Of a stretch of DNA of 64,000 nt, positions 1 through 13,409 are shown in pieces. Every line of letters starts with the position of its first letter. Within the stretch, counting starts at the first letter, position 1. The position numbers and the translations under genes were made by a program. The DNA is taken from contig QJNS01000035.1 in the NCBI GenBank assembly GCA_004154925.1, positions 128,899-192,898 of the forward strand. Direction: 5' to 3'. The notes below the pieces were generated by a model. That model did not search any database. It had not been told where the DNA came from and saw nothing but the letters and a program-made list of their open reading frames with translations. The DNA comes from Monosporascus cannonballus (taxonomy: Eukaryota; Ascomycota; Sordariomycetes; Xylariales).

Positions 1-130
1 CTTATATCGGAAATACGAATTTATCTTAATAATATAAAACCTTATTTAGGTCCAGAAAATATCCCTTTTTTATACCGGCTTGGCATTTAGCTATTCGTAT
101 CAACTTTATAATATTTAGATCTTTGATTTG
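1..130. other. Left flank of element A1, probably the same F-family fragment as 13562-14348
   Basis: Short AT-rich stretch ending in ATTTG, the left target-site duplication of element A1 (the right copy is GTTTG at 13557-13561). Since A1 is an insertion, this piece should be continuous with 13562 onward, which is the 3' part of an F-family gypsy element. No domain is recognisable in the 130 bases themselves. Confidence 0.4.
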
Positions 131-280
131 TGTTACGGCGCTGTATATCTCCTCGGTTTCTAGAAGGTATTCTATTGTTGTACAAGGAAGAAAAAAGAGA
201 GCTATTTAGCAAACGTGTAATGCTTGCGTATATATAGCGAAACGGCGGCTTAAATAAACCGCTTTGTTAATGACGTAAGA
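131..280 (-). repeat. 3' LTR of element A1
   Basis: Begins TGTTACGGCGCTG and ends close to TGACGTAAGA, a mutated form of TGCCGTAACA. Aligns over its whole length with 13410-13556, 31856-32005, 39113-39262 and, inverted, with the unmutated solo LTR at 62005-62154. It contains the conserved hairpin GCGGCTTAAATAARCCGC. On the minus strand the purine-rich run just inside it (near 281-297) fits a polypurine tract. Confidence 0.88.
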
Positions 281-2635
281 GTAGCCCTCTTTTCTTAAGG
301 TAGTTATCTCTACTTTCATAAAAGAAAAAATGAAAAATATAAATGCCTTTTCCCGGATTCGAACCTTAGCTAGTTAATGGGGTATTAGGTGTTATAAAGC
401 ATTATGGCGTTGATATAGCGTACGCGCGGTATAGTCGAAATGGGGCCGCGTTAATAGCCGAGTAACGAAATGTTATATAAAAAATATATAATGCCAGTTC
501 CGGTACGAAAGTGGTAATATCGTCGTACGGGATATTATTAGCCCGATTGGATTTTGCCGCATATCTGTTTTTACCGTTTTCGCAATATAAATATTAAGTT
601 TTCCCTTTAATTTTTGTTCCTTATTTTTTTATTATTTTTATAATGCTTTTTTGTTTTTTATTTTGTAATTCGTTTTTATTACCGTAATAATATTTTCCCG
701 GCTTTATATTACTTACGTAAAGTCGGTTTACGCCAAACGGTTATATATAATTTATTTTAAATATATTTTTTAAAATTATAATTCCGATATTAAAAACCTT
801 TTTCGGTTATTATTTTATATTAGCTATAATAACAAAATATATATTTTGCATTAAACGCCAAAAGGTATATTAATTAATAAATTATACGTATAATAATATT
901 AACGTTATGCTTACGGGGTATTATTATTATGTTAACGTTTTAATATATAACCGGCGAAAAACGTCGAGGGCGATTTCCTAAACTTAAATACCTTTTTCCA
1001 TTAAATAGATTTTTATTTTAACGTTAACCTCGACGACGATAACGAGCCGATCCTCGACGATAACGGGAACGAGATGTACTTATATTTTGACGATTTTCGT
1101 CAAGAATTTTACAAAGCGGTATTCCGATTTTATACCGTTTTTAAAACGGCCGAAAAAATTTACCGTATTACGTTCGGTATAACGGACGTTAAAAAATTAA
1201 TATTATTTTTTAGTTATAGTTATGCATTTAATATTATGTATAAAAAGGCAAAATTAATTACTTTACGTAAGTAACCGCCAAATAGGCCTTAATATAAATT
1301 TATAATTCCTATTTTAGGGATAATATCGTAAATATATCGAAATATATATTTCGTAATAATACGATATTAATTTTCTGGTAATAAAGCAATAATTAAATTA
1401 CTGCTTAAAAAAAGTAATCAAATATTTTTTAGTTACTGGTGACGAAAAATATTAATTATAAACGTAGATTAAATACGTTTTCGATAATAAAATATAAGTT
1501 ATTATATTTGTAATTTTAGTTTCGATTAGGCGGATATTAATATTATAATATTTTCTTTGCGTTTTAACCATTTTAAATTATTACATTATTATTTTAAAAC
1601 CGTATTTTTTAAAATTAAGTTATTTTATATTACGTAATCGTTATAATAATATACCGCTATTTAATTGTTAATTCTCAGAATTTGATTATTTATAATATTA
1701 ATGGAATTAATGCTTATTTTTATTAATTTTCATATAATATAGATTTTATCGTAACGGTATTACGGTATCGCTTTAATAAAATATATATATTTTTTGCGTA
1801 TATTTCGAATTATCTCTTATTATTATTTTAATAATATGTGGTATTAATCGGGTGGTTTAAATTTATTAAAATTATTTTTTAAAATTCCTAACCATTTCTT
1901 CATTAAGGCAGTATAATTTTAATTATTTTACCTTATATTTCAAGCTATTTGTAACATTTTTAAAACTTAAGATTTTCTTAGAATATCTTTTTAATATTTT
2001 TTATATTATTTGTATTTGTAATAATAACGTTTTTAGTTTGAATATTTTATTTCCCGTTTATTACTTTTTGTTTTAAAAGGTGTAATTTATAACGTTAAAT
2101 TAAAAAAATATAAAAAACTAGGAATAACTTGTATTGTACTAACGATTTTATAATTATAATGTAAGGGTATATCTTAATAATATCGAAAAGGCTTATTTAT
2201 TATTAAATTTGTTATTACGCCCTCCTAATTTTATATAACGTATATCAACTTAAACTCGCTTTTTTTGTCAACGTACCGGCGTTATTACGATATTAATTAA
2301 TTTATTTCGCGTACCAGTTTTGCGCTTTTATTATTAATATTTTAATTTTTTTAAAGATTTATTTTAATTTATCCGCGTAATTTATTGCCCTGGTATACTT
2401 TTTTTGTTACGTAAGCATTTTGGAAGTTTCGGAAAATCCTTACGGTTTTGTATTTATAATAAGATAAAAGCTATAATTAACAAAAAACAGCAAAACATTA
2501 ATAATTTCGGATACATAAATATTATTAGCAAATTCGGCTAAGGGAAATTAATTTATCTAATTATTTTAGTAAAATAAATAATAATTTCGTATATTATATT
2601 TTATTGTTGTATTAAAGATATTCGTTTAATTATCG
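281..2635 (-). other. A1 3' internal region: integrase C-terminus and unassigned 3' sequence
   Basis: Element-sense continuation of integrase after the B insertion, followed by about 1.5 kb before the 3' LTR. The matching segment of the second copy is 32006-34387. No chromodomain could be recognised. A plus-strand frame around 1020-1275 has partial resemblance between the two copies (shared F-x-T-A-E-K-I-Y block), so an antisense gene is possible, but the minus strand is also fairly open here and I cannot decide. GGATTCGAACC at 355-365 is, on the minus strand, an exact pol III B-box-like sequence (see findings). Confidence 0.5.
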
Positions 2636-2640
2636 GTTTA

Positions 2641-2847
2641 TGTCAGCAGTTACAGTGATCAAATGCAGGAAGCTGGTCATAACTTGATAATTTATATTAG
2701 GAAAGACTAAAGAAGTCTGGGGCATACCGCCTTTACATATACGTTCTGTTTGTACAAACGGTGGTCCGTAAACAAACGCTGTTCTAGACAGCAAAGCATT
2801 ATTTTAAAGCGCCAGCCGTAAGCATTTAAAGTACTTAAGTGCCGATA
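2641..2847 (-). repeat. 3' LTR of copia element B
   Basis: Begins TGTCAGCAG and ends GCCGATA, a mutated GCCGACA. The outer (left) half keeps many CA and TG dinucleotides while the inner (right) half is heavily transition-mutated relative to 8499-8705. Confidence 0.9.
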
Positions 2848-5800
2848 CGCCTTTTTGTATTAAATAACCTTATTTACCAAAGTCTTTAATCTATATAAAA
2901 ATTGAACTTTTATTTTCGTTAATCTTATATATTTTTTAGCTTATTTTATATTTATATTTTTAACCCATGAATTAGTTACAATTTATTTGAAATCAACCTT
3001 ATCTAATATTTTCGTAAGCCTATTTTTTAGGTTATTTTTAGTGTATATATATTAGAAATAAATATTTCCATTTTAAACTTCTTAAGGTACGTAATAATAT
3101 TCGAACCGAATATAATGTTTTTTTCGGGTTATTTATATTTCCGTTATTTATTTTAATAAACTTATATTATGTTCCAAAGTGAAAATAAAACCTTTAGGCA
3201 TAAGTCCTAGCATTATAAGAAAATCTTTTATTCCGGCAACCTTTATTATTATTATTTTTACTTTTACGTATTTTGCTTCCGTAATATATTTAATAATAAT
3301 ACCTTATAATTTCGAAAATTACATAACGGATATTATAACTGTAAAAAAATGCGCACTCGGTAATGGACTTTATTAATTCGGAATCCGTAAAGCTTATATT
3401 TACTATTCCGAATAACTTTAAATCGTTATATTTCCGGTATAAGTAATTTTTTTTAACTTTTTATACCAAAAAAAATCAATTTGCCGTATCGTTTAAATAT
3501 CGTAATAATTATTTAATATATTCTCGGTATCTGGGTAACGGGTTACGTATAAACTTAGCCTAAATTAAAATCGCAAACATATATCCGATTTATTAATATA
3601 ATTAGAAAAATTAAATTTTTCTATTATCTTAACGTATTTAAACGTTTTTTCTTATTAATTATTCCGTTATATTATATAACATATTTTAAATAATTTTTAA
3701 TAAATAACGTAGATATTTTCCGTACACCATTTTAATTTATTAACTGTAATAATATTTCAATATATTATTATTAATTTAACGTAATATTTCCAATTAACGA
3801 AAAACATATAATCCGTACATCCAGGTACCAATCCGCGTTACTCAAATCCTTAATAAGTACATTTTTAACGATTCTTTTAGCAATATTTTAAAGGCGTTAT
3901 TTATTAAAACCGAAAAATAGGAAGTTATCGGCGTACGAAATAATAACAACTTTTATTTCCGGGTTATAATATATCGTATCGTCCGAAATTAATAAACGAA
4001 ATCCTTACTTTGTTAATATTTTTCTTATTTTTTCTTATTAAATAATTCCGGTTTGATTTAAGCCGTATAAAAAGCTTCTTAATTTAATAATTTTCTTTAA
4101 AAAAACTAATAAATATCTTTATTTTCTGGGTAAATATTAAAATATTCCGTTAATATGGGAAAAACCTTTATATAAACGTTTTCCTTTAGGTTATTATTTA
4201 AGTAAACGGTAATAAAGTCGATTTGGAATATATACTAGCTCAAAGCAGTAATTAACGTTATCAAAATGTTTCAATATATAGCCCTTGCAATATTAATTAT
4301 AATCTTATTATTATTTAATTTTTTCCGTTAAATAAATGTTTTTGCGCAAATACGCGCTTTATATTTTTTTTAGCTTTTTCGTAAACATATATTTTTTAAT
4401 ACGTATTTAATATCTATAAGGTACCCGTATGCCTTTTCGCTCAAAAGTATAAATATAAAAATTTCGCGCAAAAGGCTTTTTTTAATTTCCGTAAAAATCG
4501 TTTTAAGCCATATTTTTTATTCTAGATTCCCCATAATTTCCTTTAAATTTAAACCGTTATCCATTATAAACAGTCAATAAATTTCGTTACTAAAATCGTT
4601 ACCAGGGTCGAAATAAAAAATATATATATTATAATTATTTTTTCGTTACCTGTTTAAATTAAAGTTAACTTTAATTCGCATAAAAGTTCCGGGGCTTTGT
4701 TTAAAATTTCCAAAATATACAAATTAAGGATTATTTTTTTTAAATACCTCTTTTTAAATTTTGCTTACTTTATTTCCTAAGTTGTATCATCTTTTAAAAT
4801 AACGTTATCCTCCTTATTTTTCATTTTAACACCTTGTTTTTAACAGTATTTTAAACGCTTTTATACGGATTGCGAAAATAATCGAATAATATCTTTCGAA
4901 TTAAAAAGCTATCCTGGTTTTTCCAAATTCTTATAAATAATAATATATGGTATTATTAGTAATTTGCCGCCCTTTAACAGCGAAATCGTATAATTATATA
5001 TCTCTTAATACCTTAATAATATTCTTTTCATTTCCCGGGTTACCAACTTTTTTAACTTAATTCTGTAATTCGTATCGATTAAAACTATATATTTATTATT
5101 AAAAATACGAAAATGGCTATTATTCGGCTTATATAACCATTTTAGTTTAAAGTTAAATACCTTTTTAAATTATTTAATAAATATTATATCTTTTACAAAT
5201 AATTATTTTATTTTATTAATTATATAAGTTATAACTTTTATTAGAACGTTTTTAAAAATATATTGGTATTTTTATGTATATAAAAATTATATATATTTTA
5301 TCTTAAAAATTAAATATTAGGTTTTACGATTTTATGTTAATATTAATTATATAAATTGGAAATTATTAACTTAATACCTTTTATAACATAAACGTTTTCG
5401 ATAATTATTATGCCGAAATTCTTAGGGCCGTTAAACCGCAAAATTTATATTTTTTTTTCTTTCTATTTAACCTTTTTAAATATATAATTATTCGTATAAT
5501 ATATGTATATAAATATTTTCTTTCGTTCTTAATTTTAAACAAATTATATATGTTATAACGCAATAAATCGTTTATAATAAGTCTAAAATAGCTATTATTT
5601 TTAATGCTAACGGGCTTTACAAAGTTTACGTCGTACTAAATAATCTCCCTTACGTATTATTTTCGTTTTTAGGGGTTTATGGACGGGATTTTCCATATTT
5701 TCGTTTCGTTATAAGCTATATACAGAATGGTTTTTATATTTTTGGAGTCAAAATTTATCCTCGTAAACCTTTTAATAATCTAAATTAATCGTTTAATACT

Positions 5801-6790
5801 AAGATAACAAAGGCGGCGGTGCTAAAAAATAATTTTCTTTATACTTTCATTTATTATAAAAACCTTTTCGTCCTTAAAAACTCCTATAAAAGCTTTTCTT
5901 AAATCACTAATTAAATTACCACTATTTTCCTTACCGAATACCTTTTTTAATACGTATCCTTATTAATCCTTTTCGTTTATTATTAGAACTTTGATAATAA
6001 GTTCCGATTTCTTATAAATTATAAGAAAAATCCTTTTCAAAACATATTAATTGTTATTAATTAGGTCTTATTAAAATTAATTAGGGCATTATAATTTATA
6101 TAACTTTTTCGTTTATAAATTATCTTTTCGGAAAAGACTTTTAATAAATATTCCTTAATATATAATATATACTTTATTATAATTTCGTTATTTTTTATTT
6201 AGACTTTTTAAAGGTTATTTAATAATATTAATAAAAGTAGTAACTATTGGTTCGCTTTTTTTCATAATTTGAATTCCTTTAGAGTTAATATTTAATATAA
6301 TATTTTTTTTAAAAATCGTCGATATTATTCGTAATATTAACGTTTGCTCTCAAATTTTAAAGCAATTTATCTTGGTTATTCTTTATGGAAAATTATACGT
6401 ACAAATATATAACGTTATTTACAATTATCGTTTTAATTACTTTAAGGCAATTAATTCTCTAAAGCTTAATGCGTTTAACTATTTAAAGCTTAAGGCTTTC
6501 GGTTGCTTATAACTTAAGGCTTTTACCTATTATAACCCTTTGAAATCCTTATTGTATCATTTTATCATACTATTGCATAAAGTCTTAAAGTTATTATTTT
6601 TTAACGTAAACGTTAAAGGTTTTTCTATTTAACCGGTATAAATTTTTAAAGCTTTTAGCGATAAATTGCTTTTCGTTTTAATTACTATTACAAATATTAC
6701 AAAAACTATTATTACTATTATTTTGGCCGTTATTATTACTTTGACATTATTTACGTATTCCTTTTTTTCCTTTATTATTTTTTCGTTTTT
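2848..6790 (-). pseudogene. Copia B pol remnant (integrase, reverse transcriptase, RNase H)
   Basis: Minus-strand translation near 3900-4015 gives the copia RT segment G-F-R-L-L-I-S-D-D, then Y-Y-N-P-E and V-V-I-I-S-YADN-F-L-F-F-G. YADN at 3924-3935 stands for the catalytic YVDD/YADD; the second Asp reads Asn, as expected from a RIP transition. The remainder between the zinc knuckle and the left LTR is the right size for integrase, RT and RNase H, but only RT was read with confidence; integrase catalytic residues were not located. Numerous TAA/TAG stops occur in frame. Copia rather than gypsy is favoured by the RT block and the short LTRs. Non-functional. Confidence 0.7.
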
Positions 6791-8498
6791 TTTTGCGGTT
6801 TAAGACAATTTTTCGTTATATAACCATATTTTCCACAGTTAAAGCAAAAAGGCTTTTTATTTTTATTTTACGTAAACCTTATATTTTTAAAATTAATATT
6901 ATTATTACCCTTACCTCTTTAAACGTTATGGACTTTTCCGTTTTTTTATTATTAATATAGTTATAGAATTAATTATTAAAGAGAATTAATCCGTTTACTT
7001 TAATACCAACTAAATGGTTTTATACCAATGACCGTCTTAGTTCTTTATAACAATAAGAAATATAATAATTTGTTTTTCCGGTCCAAATCGCATATTATAA
7101 CTTTTTATTTCGCGGAAAAGCTTTTAAAATTTAATAATAAATTATATTAGATCTCTTTTATCCTAAGTAACTTTGCTAATCTTTTTCCAAAGTGATTTTC
7201 GCGTAATTTTAATTATGGCGGCATAAATTATCCTAAAAATCTTTAATATTTTCGTATTTTCCTTAATATCTATAATTAGCATTAAAGACGCCTTTTTATA
7301 AATTTTGGTAATGGCCTTTGTAAAGTGTAATTAATTTAATTACTTTAACTTTATTTCATTTTCGTAATTAAGTTTTTTAAAGGTTAAAATAAAAGCGTTA
7401 TTTTAACGCTTTTAATTGGCTAAATTTAATAAAGAATTTTCTTTATCCAAAATACAGTCGAAACGTTTTTAGCGTAATTTCGTTTTATTTTCGTTATTAT
7501 ATTTTTTAGAATTTCTTTTTATTTTTTAAAGTAATATCGAATTTGCTGAAGTTATTTAAGCTGTTAAAGAAACCGTTATAATATTTTCGTTATTTCGAAT
7601 AACCTCGAACAAAGTCCGAAAATAATAATAATAAATTATTTAAATTATCAGGGTTATTATGTATTATACCTTTATTTTTAAGTAATTTTTTAACGGTTTT
7701 CGCTTTTTTAAGGCGTTTAACTTTTTAATAAATTATTTTCTCGGTTACGTTTTGCTTTTTTTAAGTGGTTAATTTTTTTATATCGCTTTTTATTGCAATA
7801 AGTACTTTCTTTAAATTACTTAGCTTAATAAGTTTAATGTTTTTTATCGTTTTTCGTAAATATTTTGAATTTTACGATTTTTTCGATTAGGGCGGAAATA
7901 ATAATATTCCGGTTCCTTATAATTAAAAGCTACGCCTGAACCAAAATATATTCAATAATCGTTTTATAACGTCATTTATTCCCTTTACAATATTAATATT
8001 TTTATTTTATTTTTAATACGTTAATACATCTTTTTATACCTTAACGTTTTGTTTAATTCTATTAATATTAATACCGAAAAACGTATAAAACCTATTTAAG
8101 TTGCTTTCGGATTATTATTTTTAAATAATGGTTTTGTATGTTTTTTTAATTATTACTGTAATTAAAGTAATAAAATGTTTTCCTTTAAAAATGCCTCAAA
8201 AGTAAATCTTTTTTTTGCGGCCACATTTAATATATAATCTCATTTTTCCACTTTACCTTTATTAAAATATTATTTTTCCTAATCGCCGGAAGTTTTTCGT
8301 TAAAAAGAAAAAAAAAGGTCGGGTACGTTACCTTATATAATAAGAGTTTTATTCGTTATTATTAACTGTTACATACCGTTTTTCAAATTATTAACTAAAC
8401 GACCTTTTTTTAAATTTCGCGCTTTTTTATTAATTTAACCTGCAAATAATTATTCCGTTTAACGTATTAAAATTATTAAAAACTAGAAAATATTACTA
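6791..8498 (-). pseudogene. Copia B gag remnant with CCHC zinc knuckle
   Basis: On the minus strand 6805-6846 reads C-F-N-C-G-K-Y-G-Y-I-T-K-N-C, the CX2CX4HX4C nucleic-acid-binding knuckle of retrotransposon Gag with the His changed to Tyr (CAT/CAC to TAT). Upstream in element sense, to about 8490, is the expected Gag body, which is too damaged for a clear fold. Gag would form the virus-like particle and bind element RNA. The knuckle fixes the orientation of the element. Confidence 0.72.
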
Positions 8499-8705
8499 TA
8501 TAAGCAATTATAATAATCAAATACAAAGAACTAATAATAGCTTAATAATTCATATTAAGAAAAACTAAAAAAGCCTAGGGCGTACTGCCCTTATATATAT
8601 GTCCTGTTTGTACAAACGGTAATCCCTGGACAAACGTTATCTCAGGCAGCAGAGCACTGCTTCAAAGCGCTAGCCGTGGGCATCTGAAGCACCCAACTGC
8701 CGACA
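8499..8705 (-). repeat. 5' LTR of copia element B
   Basis: Ends ACTGCCGACA followed by the duplication GTTTA; aligns base for base in length (207 bp) with 2641-2847. Its inner (left) half is RIP-mutated and its outer (right) half is nearly intact, the mirror image of the other LTR. In element sense a TATA-like run (TATATATAAG) lies near the middle. Confidence 0.9.
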
Positions 8706-8710
8706 GTTTA

Positions 8711-9060
8711 AAAATAATAAATTATCGAAACGCGAAACGTAATACTTAAATATCAGTTTAGGTTTTTTTTAAAAAGGTAAAATAAATTATATGCCTTAAT
8801 TCGATATAATTATAGCTAAGGTGCCGTATAAGCAATATATATCGAAAAGAAAAACGTCGGCAAAAGTAATTATAGATATATTTGTAATAGCGATAAAATA
8901 ACATATTTTCGTAAATTTATTAATTATTATAAAAACATATTCGTAAATATGCTCGAACCTTTTATAACGGAGAAAAAAACGGATATAACTTACGGAAATA
9001 TCGTTCCATAAGTAAAACGAAACGGGTAAAAGGTCCAAAAAACTCGTTAGCAAAATTTTA
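8711..9060 (-). pseudogene. A1 integrase core remnant (gypsy)
   Basis: The minus-strand frame 8796-9053 carries the start of the gypsy integrase core: D-L-L-P-V-S, W-N-D-I-S-V-S-Y-I, then V-F-I-I-I-N-K-F-T-K. The last block corresponds to the usual V-V-D-R/K-F-T-K with Asp read as Asn, and the first catalytic Asp of the D-F-I block reads Ser. The core is cut after about 110 residues by insertion of element B; the rest resumes at 2635 and runs leftwards. Integrase would insert the cDNA; here it is certainly inactive. Confidence 0.8.
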
Positions 9061-9899
9061 AACTCCTTAATATAACGGCAAAGATAATAATCTTATATAA
9101 ATATAATTATGTCCCGTAATAAACGTGATTAATATAATTCCGTCGTAATAAATCGTATATTTTAAAACGCCTTACATAATTCGTAAATATTATATTGTAA
9201 TTATAATTTAATATTTATAGCTTTAAGGTCTTATCGTTTAGTATAAATAATTTATTTTTAATATCAATACGTTCTTATACCGCTATATAATTGGCTTTTG
9301 CAATTTTCAGCATTTTACAGATATTTAGTTTAAACTGTTTATAAGCTAGGTCCGTAAACGATATTAAAATATCACTGGCTAATATAAATAACCTGTAAAT
9401 ATTATCGATAAATACGTTTATAGGCTGGTTAACGTTTATAGCGTATACTTTAAAAAGGGTTTCCTATTATTTAAATAAAGATATCGATCGATATCGATAC
9501 GTTGTTTTATAGTTAATTATATTATAGCGGTCCGTCCGTTAAGCGCCGGATTAATGCGATAATATATTTAGGACCGTAACTCTCTTTCCCGGTTTATACA
9601 TTATTTGAAACCGGAAATCGTTAAGGAATTCGGATTAACGTACCTGGTATTAATTTAAAAGTTTTATAATAACGAAATATTATAAATTTTTATAATTAGT
9701 AATAACTCATATAGGTTTTTTGGCTTCTTTTAATTCCGCACGCCATTGTTCGAAAACTTTAACAATAATTAACAATTTTATCGTAAATTTCGTAATTATA
9801 TTTTATTAGATTATATTTTATTTGAAAAAAGGTAATCAGCCGTAAATCGCCTAACGTATCGTTTTACGAAAATATTTTTTTAATATTAAATCGGAAATA

Positions 9900-10869
9900 T
9901 CGGGTTTTAAAATTATTCTATACCGAGAGTCGTAATATAACAAACCCGGTACTGTAAAAAAAGCCGTTACGGCGTTTTCTGTTAAAAAGTTTATTAATTT
10001 CGCCTTATTTACTAAAAGAATTAAGGGTTTCGTAATTAACGAAAAACCTTTTATAAATTGTCGGTAACAATTTGCGAAACCTGAAAAATATTATAATTCT
10101 TATAATATTCCGGGGATTTCTTATTATTAAATAACTTTAATTATTTGGAATTCATAATAATACTGTCGATAAAAATTTTTAGGTTTAAATAACGTATTTC
10201 GTTAAATTAAATTCGTATTTTCGAATATTAATAGTTAATATCGCGTTTGTAAAATAACGGATTATTTCGTATATATAATTTTTATATTTCTTTTTATTAT
10301 AAAATAACATATCTTTAAAATAGGTTTTAATATATTTATTTTAAACGTTAAATAATATAGAATTTATATAATATTAAAACGCATTCGAAATGTTTATTAT
10401 ATCGAAATTTGTAATAAGGTATTCGAATAACCCGAATTAGGTTATAAAGATTATTTTTTATTCATTTTCAAAAGCGATATATAAATAATTAAAAATCGTA
10501 ACAATATCGAATTTCGTAAATACTCGCGTTAAAGAAAAGGTATCCAGAGTTTTCTGGATTAAAGGAATAAGGTAACGGTTTTTTACCGTAACGTTATTAA
10601 GGCTGCGGTAATTAATGTAAATACGTACTTTATTTTTCAGCTTTTTTTGCGAATAAAATAAGGATTATTATTAAAAAATTATTAAGACGGATAAACCCCT
10701 TTTTTAAATAATTATCGATATATTTCCGTACCGCCAGCAGCTTGTAAGGGGATATAGTTTTCGTACGGTTATACGGTGGCGTTTGGCCTGGGAATAGCTT
10801 AATTTTATAGTCGAAAGGTCGGTACGATAATAAGGAGTTAGTATTATAAGAGATAAATGCCTTTATCAA
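9900..10869 (-). pseudogene. A1 reverse transcriptase remnant (gypsy)
   Basis: The open minus frame 10630-10869 gives the characteristic gypsy RT entry: R-P-F-D-Y-K-I-K-L, P-G-Q-T-P-P-Y, then L-L-A-V-R-K-Y-I-D and K-K-G-F-I-R, ending I-L-F-A-K-K. Further on, G-L-F-E-Y and the block Y-F-K-D-M-L-F-Y (10311-10322) correspond to the palm domain and the YLDD catalytic motif, so the catalytic centre is damaged. RNase H should follow to about 9100 but was not resolved residue by residue. The same gene in the second copy keeps a different part open (36171-36368). Confidence 0.88.
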
Positions 10870-13409
10870 ATTATAGTACTTAGGTGGTAGCTTTTTTATA
10901 ATCTCTATTATTATTACCGGTAATTTGCTATTAAGGTACTTATATATATTTTTTTCGGTTACGCGGTATAACTAAAGCATTTTAATTATTTAATTGTAAA
11001 AAGCCCGTAATTTAAAGGGAATGATATCCGAATCGATATTATTATTTTAAATAAATATATTACGCAAAATTGCAGTAAACCTTAATAACGTCGTTTCGTT
11101 TACGAATAATAATGAAAAAAAATAAAATAACGATTTTGCGTAATACGTTTATAAGGGCGAAAAATTTAACTAGGGGTATAAAATTTATTATTATGTTTTT
11201 TATACGACAAAACGTTAAAAAGTTGATAAAGCGGAATAATCGTACTATTACGGGTACAATATTTAAATAAAATAAAAAAATTAAAGAGGTAAAGGGTAAT
11301 TTTGTCGAAAACAGGAAAACTAAAGGCTTTAATACCATTTCGTTATTTATACGTATCGTCCTTACCGTTTAATCGATTAATAAGTTATGCTTTCGAAACT
11401 AAAGTAACTCGAAAATAACGTTAAAACTATTTAAAAACTATCGGGAAAAAATAAGATTTTCTATAACAGAACTTATACGAAATCGTACCGTATAAGCCGT
11501 TATAACCGAACAGGCTATAATGGAATTTATTAAGTTAAATTAACAAGGTTAAAAATTAATTAATAAAGGATATTACTTTGGAGTACGAAAATATTATTAA
11601 TAAATCGTATTAATAAATATCTGTAATTTATTATAAATAGTATCGACAATATTACGCAGTTATTATATTATAATTAAAACGAAATAAAATAAATATATTA
11701 GGATTTATAAAACGCATATATACATTTGGTTTATTGCTATTTTAATAACTTAATAAACGTTTTTAATCGTAATTTATCCTAAAAACCAAACGTTTCCTTG
11801 TTATACCGCGTTAATATTTAACTGCGGCGTTATAAACGTTATATTAATTGATGCAAAATACGGGCGCCGGTTAAGGCATATAAAAAATAATATTTTTTTG
11901 TAATATATATAAAAGTTTAATTTACGTTAACGTTATTTTTCCTTTTCGATTAAGAAAGGGCGGAGCCCGATAACTATAATTATTACCGTATCCAGCTGTA
12001 TAGATTCGAGCCCAGAAAGTGCCAAGACGTTCGGCAAACGTTATAGTACCGTTTTATTAGCGGTTTGGCTTTTGACCATACGCTTACGAAAAGTCCGATT
12101 TGCTATATTGTTAAAAAGGGTTTTAAAAAGCCGTATTTACCCTTAATTATTTTCGGACGCAAAACGCTATATTTGCGAAACGAAAGTTTTTTGAAATATC
12201 TCGTTAATTCTTTGTTACAATACGATAACGCGTAAGGGTAACGATTATCGGCTTTAATTAATTAGGCGTATAAAACTGCCAATAAAATTAGCGAATATTA
12301 TTAAACCTTATTCCAAAAATTAAAAATTCTTATAGGTTTAGGCTAATATATTAATAATATAAATTTAGTTTAAATATAAAAATATATCGTTTATATCCCG
12401 TTACTCTTACAATTACGTTTCAGGATTCGTAAATTATATTATTATATTATCGACTTTATCGTATACACGTAAATAAGCGTTACTCTAAAGCCGTTAAATT
12501 ATATATATAATACGGTTTACAGCGGAAAAATAAAGATTTCGATTAATCGTACATTTGAGACATATTAAAAAACGCCAGTAAATATATTCCTTCTGGCGGA
12601 TCATTAGATTTTTAACGTCGCCTTTAAATACAGGTAATTCAAAACCGCAAAAATAATACTTATCCGCTATTTTTAAAAAGGTATATTATAAACCCGCTAA
12701 GGGTTAAATAACGCCAAATTATAAAGTTATTTTAAATAAAATACTAGCAAATAATAATAATATATCCTTATAGCTATAATTCGTTATAACGATTATTTTA
12801 TACTGGTTAAGCATTCTTATTAATAAAAATATTTAAAGGCGGATTATTCCGTTTATTATAATAATTATTTTGCAATTACTAAATGCTTACGAAATTAATT
12901 TCGTTCGATTATAACTTAATCCGTAACAATTAAACGGTTATAAAATTGGCAGTTTTTATATAATAATTACTTAGTTTTTCGTATTAATTATTTTACGTTT
13001 ATATGTCGTTTTTTAATTTAAGTATTTTCATAGTTTAAATATTAATAAGGTTTTTTAAAAGTTACGAAAATATTCTTAAATATTGTTTAAAAATATTCGT
13101 ATTATTCGAAAAAATGCCTTAATAGCGTAAAATCGTAAGTAAGCCGTATTATAACGGCAGCTAAGTAAAAAAGCTCCTGAAAAATACCTTGTAGTTCGTA
13201 AGTTAAGAAAATAACATTATATTATTACTTTATTTGTATTTAAAAGCAGGCGTATTAATACCCGTATTACTTTTTTTAAAGGTCGGAAAATCTGGGGATA
13301 TTATAGCGAAGTAGCGACGTAAAAGCGGCAAACCTAAGGCGCGGTATAAACGGTATTATAATAAGGCTATATAAACTGCTTTGAAGTTTTTTTTAAAGGT
13401 GCAATAAAC
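10870..13409 (-). pseudogene. A1 gag-protease region, degraded
   Basis: About 2.5 kb between the 5' LTR (right) and RT, the normal place and size for Gag and protease. A minus frame at 11060-11338 has a counterpart in the second copy (36702-37019) with shared blocks such as F-I-N-F-L-T-F-C-R-I and I-I-I/V-N-F-I-P-L, so it is truly part of the ancestral polyprotein. It lies where protease or the protease-RT linker should be. No zinc knuckle or D-S/T-G motif could be read with confidence. Confidence 0.55.

Larger units (their letters stand above)
2641..8705 (-). mobile_element. Ty1/copia LTR retrotransposon B, complete but RIP-dead, nested in A1
   Basis: Two 207-bp LTRs (2641-2847 and 8499-8705) start TG and end CA, flanked by a perfect 5-bp duplication GTTTA (2636-2640 and 8706-8710). 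The second family A copy still has the single empty site at 34388-34392, so the insertion is certain. The coding strand is minus: a Gag zinc knuckle at 6805-6846 is followed, in element sense, by a copia RT with the YVDD-type block at 3924-3935. Gag upstream and RT downstream with integrase space between them fit the copia order. Total 6,065 bp. Many in-frame stops; not functional. Confidence 0.92.

Noticed and set aside
355..420. A functional tRNA gene
   Set aside because: B-box-like and A-box-like pieces lie on opposite strands and no cloverleaf can be formed.
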